A stretch of 64,000 nt of DNA from Methylomonas sp. AM2-LC. Lineage in GTDB: Bacteria > Pseudomonadota > Gammaproteobacteria > Methylococcales > Methylomonadaceae. Location of the stretch: the NCBI RefSeq assembly GCF_039904985.1, contig NZ_CP157005.1, positions 4,359,501 to 4,423,500 on the forward strand, written 5' to 3'. Positions 49,831 to 60,412 of the stretch are shown here, piece after piece. Numbering within the stretch: position 1 is the stretch's first letter; each line of letters opens with the position of its first letter. The translations under genes and the position numbers were made by a program. The notes below the pieces were generated by a model. It ran no database searches. It saw only the letters and a program-made list of their open reading frames with translations, and was not told the DNA's origin.

Positions 49831-50382
49831 ATGCAGGCAACTCATCTAACCATCCCGGAGGTGATTTTGTTTACTCCTAAGCTAATTGGAGATGATCGTG
49901 GTTTTTTTTACGAAAGTTTTAGTCAGAATAACTTTGTAGAATTAACCGGGCTAACACACAATTTTGTCCAGGACAATCACTCTAAATCACAAAAAGGTGT
50001 GCTACGCGGATTGCACTATCAATTACAGCCAAAAGCCCAAGGAAAATTAGTGCGAGTAATACAAGGTAATGCGTTTAATGTCGCTGTTAATTTACGTAAA
50101 AACACCCCAACTTTTGGACAATGGGTCGGTGCTATTTTATCGGCTGAAAATAAACAGCAAATGTGGATACCTGAAGGTTTTGCACATGGATTTCTAACCC
50201 TTTCTGAAACAGCCGAAATTTCATTCAAAACCACCAATTACTATGCACCCGATTATGAAAGGAGTATTCTCTGGAACGATAAAGAAATTGGAATTAACTG
50301 GCCTATAGAGAAAGCACTCATATTATCCGATAGAGATAAGCAAGGTAAAAATTTATCGGATGCAGAATGTTTTTATGGATAA
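49831..50382 (+). CDS. rfbC: dTDP-4-dehydrorhamnose 3,5-epimerase
   Basis: 183 residues, cupin fold, with RGFFYESF, GVLRGLHYQLQPKAQGKLVR and MWIPEGFAHGFLTLSE. It follows rfbA by 32 bases. The fourth gene, rfbD (reductase), is not found in the window, so dTDP-rhamnose completion needs a copy elsewhere, or the sugar is another dTDP-6-deoxyhexose. Confidence 0.95.
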   Translation: MQATHLTIPEVILFTPKLIGDDRGFFYESFSQNNFVELTGLTHNFVQDNHSKSQKGVLRGLHYQLQPKAQGKLVRVIQGNAFNVAVNLRKNTPTFGQWVGAILSAENKQQMWIPEGFAHGFLTLSETAEISFKTTNYYAPDYERSILWNDKEIGINWPIEKALILSDRDKQGKNLSDAECFYG

Positions 50383-50603
50383 ACGTAAGCTTTAATTCGA
50401 AAGTTATAATCAGAGTCCATGCAAGGGAAAGTTCAGTCGAACCGTAAATAGATTAAGAACAATTTCATACCATCCAGTTAATTACTAAAGTACACAACAA
50501 TTAATGAAGGAAAGAATAAGGTAACGCAAACTGATTAGTTTAACCTTATTCATTCCTTATTACTTGTTAAAGGCTGGTATTTATGAAAAACAAAATGCGG
50601 GCA

Positions 50604-51677
50604 TTATGGGCCAAACACAGCCTTAACTTGCTCCAGATAACTAAATCCAAATTTTTTAGTTGGCTCGAGATAAGAACCTTCACCAAATTCATTCCAGCAA
50701 CAAATAATACCCATTTTTTTGGTTTTCACTGGATATGCATCCATTAATTTCTTCGCCTCCAGCAAATGAGCCTCAAATTCCTGCGGCGTTGGTATAGAGT
50801 CATCTAATTTAGCAGGCTTGCTGCCTCCCCAAGGACGCCTGTCCCAGCCTATTGACATTGGTACAATATAATTATCTAAAGCAGAATGTTTGATCATCCA
50901 ATCCCAATTTTGATGATAAGCAGCAGCCAACGCATCCCAACCACCCGTATTAACAGTGACAGACTCAGCAGAACCGCTATATCCTAAACGGTAGTTATAG
51001 ACAGAGGCTGAAGAAAAACCGGCCTTTTTTGCAACATTATTAAACCAGTATTCAAGTGCATGGTCTTCACCCACAAAATAGATTTTGGGTAACCCAGCAT
51101 TCTGTGTTATTTCATCGGCCATATCTATTAGATTTTTTGGGGTAACACCTAAGTCTTTGGCTGTATCAAAAAAACGCCCCACTGAGAAGACAAATATAGC
51201 AGGCCTACCATCGATCTTTAAAAAATCCGGATCTTTAAAATACTCTTTAACCCAGTATTCGACCATTTTTTTATACTCTGGAACGCCCCCAGGGAATTTA
51301 AAATGATTCGCCCACAATATTGAATATTTCATCTCTCCAGGCACTTTTGAAGCTTTAAAGGCATCCACTGCCTGAGAAAGAAAAGGCTGGTTACCGCCCC
51401 AATACCAATCAAAAGCAACATAGCCAATACCATATTCACGCATCCATTCGACTTGTTGATGCAACATAGCTGGATCGTTATCAGAATACCAACCAAGCAA
51501 TGGCTCTTTATCCGGATATTTTTTAACCGGTGACCAGGGAATGGGATAAATTAGTCCTTTTTCGTGATTAGTCCAACCCGGAAAATAATAAGTGCCTATT
51601 AAATAATCACTAGCACTACTAAAGATAGGCGCCATTAAAAACAAAAGACAAAAGCAATATTTTATTTTAGAAGTCAT
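50604..51677 (-). CDS. Exported GH99/WbsX-like protein
   Basis: 357 residues with a signal peptide (FCLLFLMAPIFSSA at about 9-22). The mature part begins DYLIGTYYFPGWTNHE and has YGIGYVAFDWYWGG and CWNEFGEGSYLEPTK, typical of the glycoside hydrolase family 99-like WbsX domain seen in O-antigen and EPS loci. Possible periplasmic glycan-processing enzyme; the reaction is not established for this group. Confidence 0.85.
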   Translation of the reverse strand: MTSKIKYCFCLLFLMAPIFSSASDYLIGTYYFPGWTNHEKGLIYPIPWSPVKKYPDKEPLLGWYSDNDPAMLHQQVEWMREYGIGYVAFDWYWGGNQPFLSQAVDAFKASKVPGEMKYSILWANHFKFPGGVPEYKKMVEYWVKEYFKDPDFLKIDGRPAIFVFSVGRFFDTAKDLGVTPKNLIDMADEITQNAGLPKIYFVGEDHALEYWFNNVAKKAGFSSASVYNYRLGYSGSAESVTVNTGGWDALAAAYHQNWDWMIKHSALDNYIVPMSIGWDRRPWGGSKPAKLDDSIPTPQEFEAHLLEAKKLMDAYPVKTKKMGIICCWNEFGEGSYLEPTKKFGFSYLEQVKAVFGP

Positions 51678-52136
51678 AATTTATTTACCGTGTTTTAATA
51701 AAAAATATGCTAAATTAAAGCTGTTTTATCACAAAAAATCTGTTAAGTACCGAATACATAAAGAATTAAAAAAAGTATTTGTGAATAAATTGTAGAGATG
51801 GCTAAGCACATTATAAAAAGTACTCTGGATTAGATCGCTAAGTTCCGTTCGTGCATAGCTCAATCGAACCATTAATGGACTGTGCGATCCGACATAGGAT
51901 TGCATATTGACCTAGCTTATTGCTAAGCACTTAATCCCATATAAACTCAGTAAATATAATTTATCAAAATTATGTAAAATTACACGGAATGCAAGGGCAA
52001 CTAAGCAAAACTGATAAAAACCATAATTTCGCAAAAATAAAAAACTATATAAAGAAACTCAATCTTATTGATTAAGCTTAGGTTTTATTAACCTTATCCG
52101 ATTATATCAGAAATATCTAAAAACCCAAGTTTTGGC
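51678..52136. other. Intergenic region, AT-rich
   Basis: About 460 bases between the WbsX-like gene and the transposase remnant. Near 51840-51900 a CCGTTCGTGC... stretch resembles the dispersed repeat at 42326. No gene is supported. Confidence 0.4.
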
Positions 52137-52433
52137 TCAAATTAAGTAAAATCGTCGCAAATTGTAGATAGCGGCATAAAAACTCAATTGTAGCTTTGCG
52201 CAATCCAGCCCAGTACAACGCAAGCATTTGCCACCCATTTGTTCTATATTTGGTAGATATAAGCTCGACCCATGCTCGTGTTTTAGCAATGCGCCAGTTT
52301 CACTCCTTCTGACATTTAGTTGGTTTGTTTTTGGTGGCTTTACGCTGGATATTGACTCGCAATCCAGATTCTCTCAGCCAGCCTTCCCGTTCGCCATATA
52401 TATAACCTTTGTCCGCATAGAGTACGCAGCACC
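52137..52433 (-). pseudogene. IS5-family transposase remnant
   Basis: The minus strand encodes, in broken frames, LYADKGYIYGEREGWLRES, then NWRIAKTRAWVE, then MGGKCLRCTGLDC and FYAAIYNLRRFYLI. This is the C-terminal third of an IS5-type DDE transposase (ADKGY, R-IA-TRA-VE-, -IEQMGGK-). At least two frameshifts separate the pieces, and neither the N-terminal part nor the ends are recognisable. An insertion-sequence scar beside the flippase gene. Confidence 0.82.
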
Positions 52434-52475
52434 ATGGGGTAACAACCCCGATAAAACTCTAAATAAACCAAACAA

Positions 52476-53906
52476 TCAAAAACCAACACCTCCTAAAAGC
52501 ACCTTTAACTGCTGTCTGGCCAATAAATAACTGATAATAAAATAGGCTAACATTCCAACTAGTATTTCAATGATTAACACTACATATACAGGGTAATCAC
52601 CAAAAGGAAAATGTCGATGACAAAGTGTAATTGCCATCATCATAAGCACCGAAACTATCAAGGGGCGCAATATATACATTAACAGTGATAAAATGGAATC
52701 ATTTAACAACCGCATGGTAATAATCAAACAGGGTATACTGTTAATAAGGTTAGCAAAGAAATAGGCCTCCGCAACTTCAACTACACCCCATTGCACGCCA
52801 ATAAAAAAAGCACTAACTTGCAAAATGGCACCCAATATACCCAACTGCATCAAAATATCTGTTCTACCACGCGCCATAAAAACCGTACCCGTTGTACTAA
52901 CAATGGACTGTATAAAACCAACAGGACATAACCAAACAAGGATATCGGCCACAACCCCCCAGTTGGGACCGAAGGCAACAAGCACGAACTGCTCTCTGGT
53001 AATAAATAGCCCAGCCATTAAAGGCGCTGTAATGTAACAAATGTATGAAATGGTGGCACCATAGAGTCTTGCCACTTCTTGAGGTGAATTTTGTTTCTGA
53101 CTAAAAATGGGGAAAAGTGCCCGCGTAGAAACAAAAGTTAACGATTGCACTGGAAATAACATCAATTTATAAGCCATAGAGTATGCACCTAAAACCGATG
53201 TACCTAAAAACCTACCGACAATAAAGCCATCGGCATTCCTTGAAAAATAGTTAATAAAATTAAATAGCGACAAGTTTCCACTAAATCTGAATAATGCAGA
53301 AAACTCAGACTTATCCCAACTAAATGCAGGTTTCCATTTTGAATAAAACCAAATAAGTGAAGAAGATAAAAATGCAAGTGACAACGCTTGATATACTAAA
53401 CTATATTCACCCTGACCTAAATAGGCTGCTGTAATTGCAACCACTAAACTGGTAACAGAGGAAAATGACTCAATTATTGCTAAAGTACGGAATGAGGAAT
53501 TACGCTCCATCAACGCCTGATGTACGCCAGCCGAGCTGGTTACGGGAAAGATGATCGCCAAAATATATAACATTACCACTAACTCAGGCTCTTTAAAAAA
53601 AGCACTGATTAAAGGAGAAAACAAGACTAGTACAATGGCGATAAAAACACCTATCATTACATTTAAGGTAAAGACGGTATTTTTAACTGACTCAGTCAGT
53701 TCTTTTCTTTGAATGATAGCCGCAGCTGTCCCCATATCTTTGAACAATACTGCAAAATTAGTCACCACAGTAGCCATAGTCATCAAACCATATTGATGTG
53801 GGTTTAACAGCCTAGTAAGAACTGCCAAACTAATTAACTGTACTGCTATTCTTATAATCTGTGAAAGAGCAATCCATTTTGCATTATTTGAAACTGAAGG
53901 CTTCAT
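52476..53906 (-). CDS. Polysaccharide flippase (Wzx/MOP family)
   Basis: 476 residues with about 12-14 hydrophobic segments. Starts MKPSVSNNAKWIALSQIIRI; typical LLNPHQYGLMTMATVVTNF, FSRNADGFIVGRFLG and GAYSMAYKLMLFPVQ resemble WzxC-type exporters. Expected to flip the lipid-linked repeat unit to the periplasm for the polymerase at 56416-57741. Three bases separate its start from the upstream glycosyltransferase stop. Confidence 0.9.
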   Translation of the reverse strand: MKPSVSNNAKWIALSQIIRIAVQLISLAVLTRLLNPHQYGLMTMATVVTNFAVLFKDMGTAAAIIQRKELTESVKNTVFTLNVMIGVFIAIVLVLFSPLISAFFKEPELVVMLYILAIIFPVTSSAGVHQALMERNSSFRTLAIIESFSSVTSLVVAITAAYLGQGEYSLVYQALSLAFLSSSLIWFYSKWKPAFSWDKSEFSALFRFSGNLSLFNFINYFSRNADGFIVGRFLGTSVLGAYSMAYKLMLFPVQSLTFVSTRALFPIFSQKQNSPQEVARLYGATISYICYITAPLMAGLFITREQFVLVAFGPNWGVVADILVWLCPVGFIQSIVSTTGTVFMARGRTDILMQLGILGAILQVSAFFIGVQWGVVEVAEAYFFANLINSIPCLIITMRLLNDSILSLLMYILRPLIVSVLMMMAITLCHRHFPFGDYPVYVVLIIEILVGMLAYFIISYLLARQQLKVLLGGVGF

Positions 53907-53909
53907 AGG

Positions 53910-54812
53910 TTAATTAATATTTTCAGCTTCATCAACCATTGCCGGTAGTCCATAAACATTTATCATAGCTTGGATTTGACCATCATTTCTACTACCATAT
54001 ACATTATTCATCACCAAACCATATTGCTGAGTATTTCTCCAATTGTAATGAACACGCACAGGACCTATTTTTCTAACCATTGCACCATTTAATCTTACCA
54101 TCCAATACAACCAAACATCATCTGCATAAGGACATAACTTTTTAAATTGATCGACATCAAGCACATCAGGGTGAAATATACCAGATGGATATAATACTCC
54201 GCCAACGCCTGTTAAAAAAATTAGTGGAGATACTTTTTGAATGCCGGTATCAAATACCCAATCATTATATGGCAAAGGGTATCCATCACCATTACATCGT
54301 ATTTGATGCGCTCTATGGCATATTACTGAACGACTATCTTCTTGATAAGCTTTTGTTAAATCTTCCAACCAAGTTGACCAGTAATACAAGTCATCATCAG
54401 CTGTAACAACAATGCTATCAGGATAATTAATTAAAGTAGGTATAATTTTGGTAAATGAACGTAAATCATCACAGAAATTAATTTCAAGGCCGACATCTTG
54501 CAACGCAAGAATCTCTGGAGTTAAAGCATGTTTATCATCATGCGAAATCCATAAAATCAAATGATCGGGTTTAATTGACTGTGACAATAGACATTTAAGA
54601 GTCAATGGTAATTTTGGAAATCTCGGAGGATACGATGTTAGGGAAACTATTAATTTTTTATCCAAATTATGAGGAACAGATTTTTTTCTGGTTGAGTATG
54701 TCAATTTAACATAAAATTCCAAAAAATCAGCAATAATTGGATTTGCATAATCCCTTCTTATACGATCGTAAATACGATTGAAAAGTTTTCTTATAAAATC
54801 AATCTTCAACAT
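53910..54812 (-). CDS. Glycosyltransferase-like protein, GT2-type fold
   Basis: 300 residues. KLIVSLTSYPPRF near the N-terminus and VVTADDDLYY (DxD-like metal site) with SVICHRAHQIR fit a GT-A enzyme resembling glycosyltransferase family 2 or capsule transferases. It is directly followed by the flippase gene. The substrate is unknown. Confidence 0.8.
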   Translation of the reverse strand: MLKIDFIRKLFNRIYDRIRRDYANPIIADFLEFYVKLTYSTRKKSVPHNLDKKLIVSLTSYPPRFPKLPLTLKCLLSQSIKPDHLILWISHDDKHALTPEILALQDVGLEINFCDDLRSFTKIIPTLINYPDSIVVTADDDLYYWSTWLEDLTKAYQEDSRSVICHRAHQIRCNGDGYPLPYNDWVFDTGIQKVSPLIFLTGVGGVLYPSGIFHPDVLDVDQFKKLCPYADDVWLYWMVRLNGAMVRKIGPVRVHYNWRNTQQYGLVMNNVYGSRNDGQIQAMINVYGLPAMVDEAENIN

Positions 54813-55107
54813 ACTGTTGTCTCAAGTTTATATATAAATTTGTCAAATTTTATTAACATAAAGCTTTTTAAAAATTCACAATTAAATTTATTTAATACAA
54901 TTATTAAAATATAAGTCAATATGACGTTCTTCATAAAAAGCATTAAGTCAGTGAATACATATTCATTAAAAAAACATAAAATATTTGCACTACATATTAG
55001 GTAAGTTAATATGATATTATAAGAGATTCAAAAAAATATTCGAATAAGTTATAATATTCGAAACAGGAATCAAACAACAACTTAAAATAGCATACCTTAT
55101 TTAAGAT

Positions 55108-56331
55108 TTACAACACATTTAATACATCATTTAGAATAATTTCCACCCGCTTACTCCAAGTATTATCGCCAGCCAATTTCTTACGCTTGGCAATTTTTTC
55201 AGGTGTTTTTTCTCTTACTGCCAATTTAATACAAGCCGAGAACTCTGCTTTATCATCAGAAACATATATCACATCAGAAAATCTTGTTGCCGGAGCAATT
55301 GAAGTACTTACTATGGGCTTACCTGTTGCAAGATATTCATAAATTTTAATAGAATCATTTCCAGCTGTCGTAATATCTGCCTTTTTATAATTAGCCATCA
55401 CATCAAAATTACTGACATATTTACCTAGGTTTTTGTGTGCAATTTGACCATAATATATAACATTTTTCTTATTTTTAACTAATTCTAAAAATATTGGGCC
55501 AATCGTAGGTTCTATCTTACCAATAAAATGAAAATCTATTTCAGGGTTATCATTCACCAGATATTCAATAATGGATATATCGACTTCTCTATTTAGAATA
55601 CCAAAATAACCCACCACAGGCGTTTTAGCGATATTTTCAGCTTGGGGATCTTGACTATTGTCTATACTATCTACACCATTTGCCAAATATTGTATATCGC
55701 ACGAGAACTTCTGCGCATAGCGCTTAGCTAACATATCGGCCGTCGCGTAACCCTTTTTACATTTTGATAGTACGGTAGCATACATTTTCTCTACGGAGCG
55801 ACCGTTTATTTCGGTATGTACCGTTTCCAGATCATCTACCAGATCAACAAACAGCAAATCGTGCTCAACGGTATCAATAATAGCTTCTAAATATTGGTTA
55901 GGCGGGTACGCCAACATTATTTTTGGGCCTTGAATTAATTTTAATTGCTGGTTTAGACAGAACAGCTGTAATTTACTTAATAAATTAACGCCAGGATAAT
56001 CATTGTAGCTTCGATTTGATACGACTAATATTGTATATAAACCTAATTTATCATTTACTTTGACTACTTTCAGGCTTAATGCTTTTTTAATATGCAACAA
56101 ATATAATGCTTTTAAATCTTTATCTTTACAATAAAGATAATTGTACAGCATGCGAAGCAAACCACGTAATGGTAACCATTCCACATGCACGACTTGATTT
56201 ACTTTTTCGTTTACTGCCAAGTGCTTGGTAAATGCCTCATTCCTTCTATTGTAAAACCCCCAATCTGGTTGCCGCCAGAACACAATAAAATTTAAATATT
56301 TTTTTTCTTCCTGACTAAAAGACTTTAACAT
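55108..56331 (-). CDS. Glycosyltransferase, GT-B type (TuaH-like)
   Basis: 407 residues. FWRQPDWGFYNRRNEAFTKH at the start and KIYEYLATGKPIVST in the donor-binding half match the GT-B enzymes annotated as TuaH-like. The C-terminal part is weaker than typical GT4. Probably one transferase of the EPS repeat unit. Confidence 0.8.
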   Translation of the reverse strand: MLKSFSQEEKKYLNFIVFWRQPDWGFYNRRNEAFTKHLAVNEKVNQVVHVEWLPLRGLLRMLYNYLYCKDKDLKALYLLHIKKALSLKVVKVNDKLGLYTILVVSNRSYNDYPGVNLLSKLQLFCLNQQLKLIQGPKIMLAYPPNQYLEAIIDTVEHDLLFVDLVDDLETVHTEINGRSVEKMYATVLSKCKKGYATADMLAKRYAQKFSCDIQYLANGVDSIDNSQDPQAENIAKTPVVGYFGILNREVDISIIEYLVNDNPEIDFHFIGKIEPTIGPIFLELVKNKKNVIYYGQIAHKNLGKYVSNFDVMANYKKADITTAGNDSIKIYEYLATGKPIVSTSIAPATRFSDVIYVSDDKAEFSACIKLAVREKTPEKIAKRKKLAGDNTWSKRVEIILNDVLNVL

Positions 56332-56415
56332 GGGTAACGACTTTTATAACATAAAATATTATTATGATTTATCATTTTCTTTGTTTATAAAATTAAAAAT
56401 TAATTCATATAATGT

Positions 56416-57741
56416 CTATTTAGCATAAACAATATTTACACCATAACTGTACTTTTTATTTGGTATAGATTTATCTTCGGCAACTTTATCTTTAAAAAGA
56501 AAACCTATCGTCAAATAGATAAAATAGAAATAAATAATCAATTCATGCTCAAACACATAAGGCAATAAAGTACAAGGTAACATAAAACCCAACAGTAACA
56601 CTATCTGCTCCTTTGTTTTATAACCGATTAAAAACAACATTATTACTGACAAAATATATAATAATGCTATAAAAACCCCCATATCCATTAATATTCCGAA
56701 AAAACAATTTTCAACGTGATTAAAAACCCCAGTAAAGATAATAGATTTTGGCCCTACTGTACCACGTGGATATCCGAAATATACATATTCATTAAAATGA
56801 TTTATCGCGTAGAGAATGCTGTCCATGTGCCCATTCATGGATGGATCTTTACCACTTAAATTTAATTCTATCCAACGATATATAAATCCTCCACTATAGG
56901 TATCAGCCACTATTCCAACTACAACACTTAATACCGCTATTAGCAAAAAAGTTAACAAAATTTTTAACAATTTCTCAGACTTAATATCACCTGAAAATAC
57001 TAAGATAGGTAGAACAAATAAAACTAATAGCAGACTACTTCTTGAAAAAGTCAGTATTAAGCCAATTATTGCAATTACCAAACTGGTCACTAGAATTCTA
57101 TTAGATACACCATGTACATATAATTTTGTATGCTTAATTAAAAGCACACTAAATACAACAATATTTAATGAAAATATTAACCCTAAGGTATTTGGTCCTG
57201 ATGCGGGCAACCCCATACGCATCCAAAGCCCACCCGAGATATACCAAGTTGATGAGAGTAGATCACCTGATTCACCAGCAAAAAAAGTATGCTGGTATTG
57301 CGGAAAGTTTTTTAAAACTAGAAAAATAACTATAGCACACAAAAATAATAGAAAATTCCACCAAGCCATAAATTTGACTAAATATTTTGCGAGGTTAATT
57401 TTATTTTGTGATTGCATAACTCCATATGCACCAATAAAAAACAAAAAAGGTTGCATATAACTTCTTTGATAATACAAACCTGCATATATTTTGTTTTCAT
57501 ACATTGCAACCAGAAGGTAACCTATATTGAACAAACATAATATGCTGATTAATATGCCCCATTTAATTGAGGAAAAAAAATTAAGCTTACTTATTCCATA
57601 CAGTGTAGTAGCAATTAGTAATGGATCTCGTATGACAATAAGAATATTGGGTAATCCAACGAGTGTACAAAAATTTTTAATAAATGCAGATAAAGAACCC
57701 AAAACCAAGACTACTAAAATTAAGAACAAGGATTTATTCAT
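56416..57741 (-). CDS. O-antigen/EPS polymerase (Wzy-like) membrane protein
   Basis: 441 residues with about 11 hydrophobic segments and a larger loop near residues 290-340. Contains LTFSRSSLLLVLFVLPIL and GLPASGPNTLGLIFSLN, common in O-antigen ligase/polymerase family members. Its start overlaps the stop of the GT2 gene (57738-57741), so translation is coupled. Polymerase is more likely than ligase in a Wzx-dependent EPS locus. Confidence 0.82.
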   Translation of the reverse strand: MNKSLFLILVVLVLGSLSAFIKNFCTLVGLPNILIVIRDPLLIATTLYGISKLNFFSSIKWGILISILCLFNIGYLLVAMYENKIYAGLYYQRSYMQPFLFFIGAYGVMQSQNKINLAKYLVKFMAWWNFLLFLCAIVIFLVLKNFPQYQHTFFAGESGDLLSSTWYISGGLWMRMGLPASGPNTLGLIFSLNIVVFSVLLIKHTKLYVHGVSNRILVTSLVIAIIGLILTFSRSSLLLVLFVLPILVFSGDIKSEKLLKILLTFLLIAVLSVVVGIVADTYSGGFIYRWIELNLSGKDPSMNGHMDSILYAINHFNEYVYFGYPRGTVGPKSIIFTGVFNHVENCFFGILMDMGVFIALLYILSVIMLFLIGYKTKEQIVLLLGFMLPCTLLPYVFEHELIIYFYFIYLTIGFLFKDKVAEDKSIPNKKYSYGVNIVYAK

Positions 57742-58691
57742 TTATTATGCTCAAACACAAATACATTTTTGAGCAGTTTTGTACCCGCCTGGGCATATCC
57801 TGATGATTTATCATGCTGAACTTTGGACTTTTCTGTATTAAGTATTGCTTGCAAGAAATAGCCTGTAGCTCTCGCATAGAATACCCCACTAAGCATTAAA
57901 GATGTGAATACAGCCCCGATCTTTCCGTAATACTTGGTAGTGTATAAATGATAAGAATTAACTGTTCTTATTAGTGCAGGAGTACCAATCCATACCCGTC
58001 CAGCACCTTCGTAATGGGTTACAGTACATTTAGGTGTATAACTAACTCTTAAGCCTAATTGTCTAACCCGCACAGAAAGATCTACATCTTCACAATACAT
58101 AAAAAAACGCGTATCAAAACCACCCACTGTTTTCCAAACACTTTGTCGTATTGCAAAACAGGCACCCGATATCCAATCAACACTACTATGTTCTATTAAA
58201 TATTCAGCAGGATTAGTTTCTACGCGTCTAAATAACTTGGGTAATTTATGTTTTTTTTCGAAGCCTAGCCAGGATAGGACTATTCGTAAGGGAGTGTGCT
58301 CATATCCGATTGAAAACTGTTGCCTTTGATCTCCATAAACCAGCCTACAACCTATCATACCTATCGATTCGTCTGCTAGTTGATCTATTAGGTAATCCAT
58401 TGGTGTATTTACCACAGTATCATTATTTATAAACAACAAAATTTTACCGCTTGCATACTCAGCTGCTACATTATTTCCTCCGGTAAAGCCGAGATTTTCT
58501 TCGCTAGGCACGAATAGTATGTCGTTACGCTTCTTCAACCATTCGTAACTACCATCGATTGATGCGTTGTCTATTATTATGATTTCAGTTTTATAACGTT
58601 CAAATGCCTTTTTTAAAGAAACGATACAATCTTCTAGAAAATTAATACCATTATAGTTTACTATTATTATACTGATATCTGGTACTGTCAT
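57738..58691 (-). CDS. Glycosyltransferase family 2
   Basis: 317 residues, GT-A fold. SIIIVNYNGINFLEDC at the start, LFINNDTV as the DxD-equivalent site, and GACFAIRQSVW with CEDVDLSVRVRQLG further on, as in rhamnosyltransferase-type GT2 enzymes. A C-terminal hydrophobic stretch may hold it to the membrane. Confidence 0.92.
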   Translation of the reverse strand: MTVPDISIIIVNYNGINFLEDCIVSLKKAFERYKTEIIIIDNASIDGSYEWLKKRNDILFVPSEENLGFTGGNNVAAEYASGKILLFINNDTVVNTPMDYLIDQLADESIGMIGCRLVYGDQRQQFSIGYEHTPLRIVLSWLGFEKKHKLPKLFRRVETNPAEYLIEHSSVDWISGACFAIRQSVWKTVGGFDTRFFMYCEDVDLSVRVRQLGLRVSYTPKCTVTHYEGAGRVWIGTPALIRTVNSYHLYTTKYYGKIGAVFTSLMLSGVFYARATGYFLQAILNTEKSKVQHDKSSGYAQAGTKLLKNVFVFEHNK

Positions 58692-58754
58692 TTTTGGGTT
58701 CTTTAAAAAATATGTTGGTACAAAATTATATGAAATTTGTTTTCAATTGTTTCT

Positions 58755-59435
58755 TTAATCATCCTTTCCGATTATAAAATCTCGCACGCCTACTTCAGAG
58801 TTTGCTAGTAATTGATTAATAAATTGTTCTTGAAGAGTATAATCACTTTTACCATCTACTCTTATTGTTGATACCCTGAATAACAAACCGTCTGCAATAT
58901 AACCTTTTAATCCGTAAGATACCCTTGCTATGCCTTGCTCCAGATTGCCTCGGACTAATTTATTACCAATTCTAACCCAATAGATTATTGATTCGAATCT
59001 TTGACCTTTTTGGGCAAAAAGTTTCATGACTGGAATATTAGCGAACGATGTTGCAATGGTCGCTTTTTCAGCTTTTCTTATATTGAACCCTTGGGCGGCA
59101 TAACATACTTCTGGCCGATGTATTTGTGATTTCCTATCTTGATTATCGCCATAGGCCAATGACAGCATTACAGTGTCACCATTGCTGTTGACATAAGTTC
59201 GCGCAAGCGTTTGTGTATATATTCTTTTTAGCTCTTCATCAACCTGGACATTACTAATAATTTGCACTTGTTCTTCGCTATATGTCCAATCCCCAAACTT
59301 TTTTGGTATTAAAACTTCCAAATCACTATTAGCAAATTGGCTGACAAATTTTTCCGTTGGTTTTAAATACACGGAAAAAGCAACCGATATAAACATAACC
59401 ATACAAATTAGCACTGACTTTGTTTTAATCGGCAT
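58755..59435 (-). CDS. epsI: Exosortase-associated protein EpsI
   Basis: 226 residues. An N-terminal membrane anchor (about 7-24), then an EpsI domain: FGDWTYSEEQVQI, SLAYGDNQDRKSQIHRPEVC and YWVRIGNKLVRG. EpsI is found with exosortases and its role is not settled. It follows xrtB after 66 bases in the eps operon. Confidence 0.92.
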   Translation of the reverse strand: MPIKTKSVLICMVMFISVAFSVYLKPTEKFVSQFANSDLEVLIPKKFGDWTYSEEQVQIISNVQVDEELKRIYTQTLARTYVNSNGDTVMLSLAYGDNQDRKSQIHRPEVCYAAQGFNIRKAEKATIATSFANIPVMKLFAQKGQRFESIIYWVRIGNKLVRGNLEQGIARVSYGLKGYIADGLLFRVSTIRVDGKSDYTLQEQFINQLLANSEVGVRDFIIGKDD

Positions 59436-59501
59436 ATTACTCCAGCAATAAATTTTAAAAAAAATGGTTTTTAATATAACTAAAATTATTTAACTTAGTG
59501 A

Positions 59502-60380
59502 TTACTTAACTTTTTCAACTATTATTAAACCGAGAATAAAATCTAATAGAAAAAAACATCCTAATGCTGCACTAAATAATACTATACTTGCAAAACCATG
59601 CAAAAATCCTTGTCCAACTTCATCACCAAAATAATATGTTATTAACACCAGGCTAATTATTCTAAGAATATTAGATAAAATTGCAATTGGTATTATACTA
59701 ACAATCATAATTACATTAAATATTTTACTTTTTCGTGCCATTAGGTACATATATAAAACACCTATTGCACCCAACGAAAACATTGAATTTAATCCAGAAC
59801 ATGCATCTGCTACTAATAGTTGATATTGGCCTATCATTAACACTACACCTTGGCGAGCTATTGGAAAACCTACTGGATACAGTATATGCTCTACACAATA
59901 GGATATCCATTGCTTTAATGGCGCAGTAAAACTGTCAATTATTATTCCAGGCAGTGGCACCATAAATAATAAAAAAAATAACGGAAACCATACAATATTG
60001 ATTATTTTCTTACCTAGAAGTAACCATAACGTACCGGCTATTATTGGAATTTCGGAGCTTACTTCTAATACCAACATCTCCTGTGAGCGCCCTACTATGT
60101 AAAACGCCAACCCTAAACCCAAGAAAAAACTACCCAATATATTGGCATTATTTTCAGTATTTATAACATCCGAATGCTCTGTAAATGTTATATTACTTTC
60201 AATTAAGCACTTTCTCAGCAACCAAATCGAAATCAGTAACACCATTGGACCATGTGTCTGCTCTTCTGTCAGCCATAGATCTTGCGACAAATCCCAGTAT
60301 GTCGGAATAAATAATGCCATAAAACCTATTAATGGAAGCAGCCAGTTTGATTTGTATGCTTTAATTACCCAAGTTTGCAT
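59502..60380 (-). CDS. xrtB: Exosortase B (EpsH)
   Basis: Membrane-embedded transpeptidase-like enzyme. 292 residues with about eight membrane segments. The exosortase triad is visible: Cys184 in ADACSGLNSM, Arg230 in SNILRI and His251 in GFLHGFAS. Length and neighbours (epsL, epsD, epsG, epsF) fit the exosortase B type of the methanolan EPS system. No PEP-CTERM substrate gene is obvious in the window. Confidence 0.92.
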   Translation of the reverse strand: MQTWVIKAYKSNWLLPLIGFMALFIPTYWDLSQDLWLTEEQTHGPMVLLISIWLLRKCLIESNITFTEHSDVINTENNANILGSFFLGLGLAFYIVGRSQEMLVLEVSSEIPIIAGTLWLLLGKKIINIVWFPLFFLLFMVPLPGIIIDSFTAPLKQWISYCVEHILYPVGFPIARQGVVLMIGQYQLLVADACSGLNSMFSLGAIGVLYMYLMARKSKIFNVIMIVSIIPIAILSNILRIISLVLITYYFGDEVGQGFLHGFASIVLFSAALGCFFLLDFILGLIIVEKVK

Positions 60381-60412
60381 ATATGTTTATTAATGTTAAG
60401 CTCTAGTTTCTG

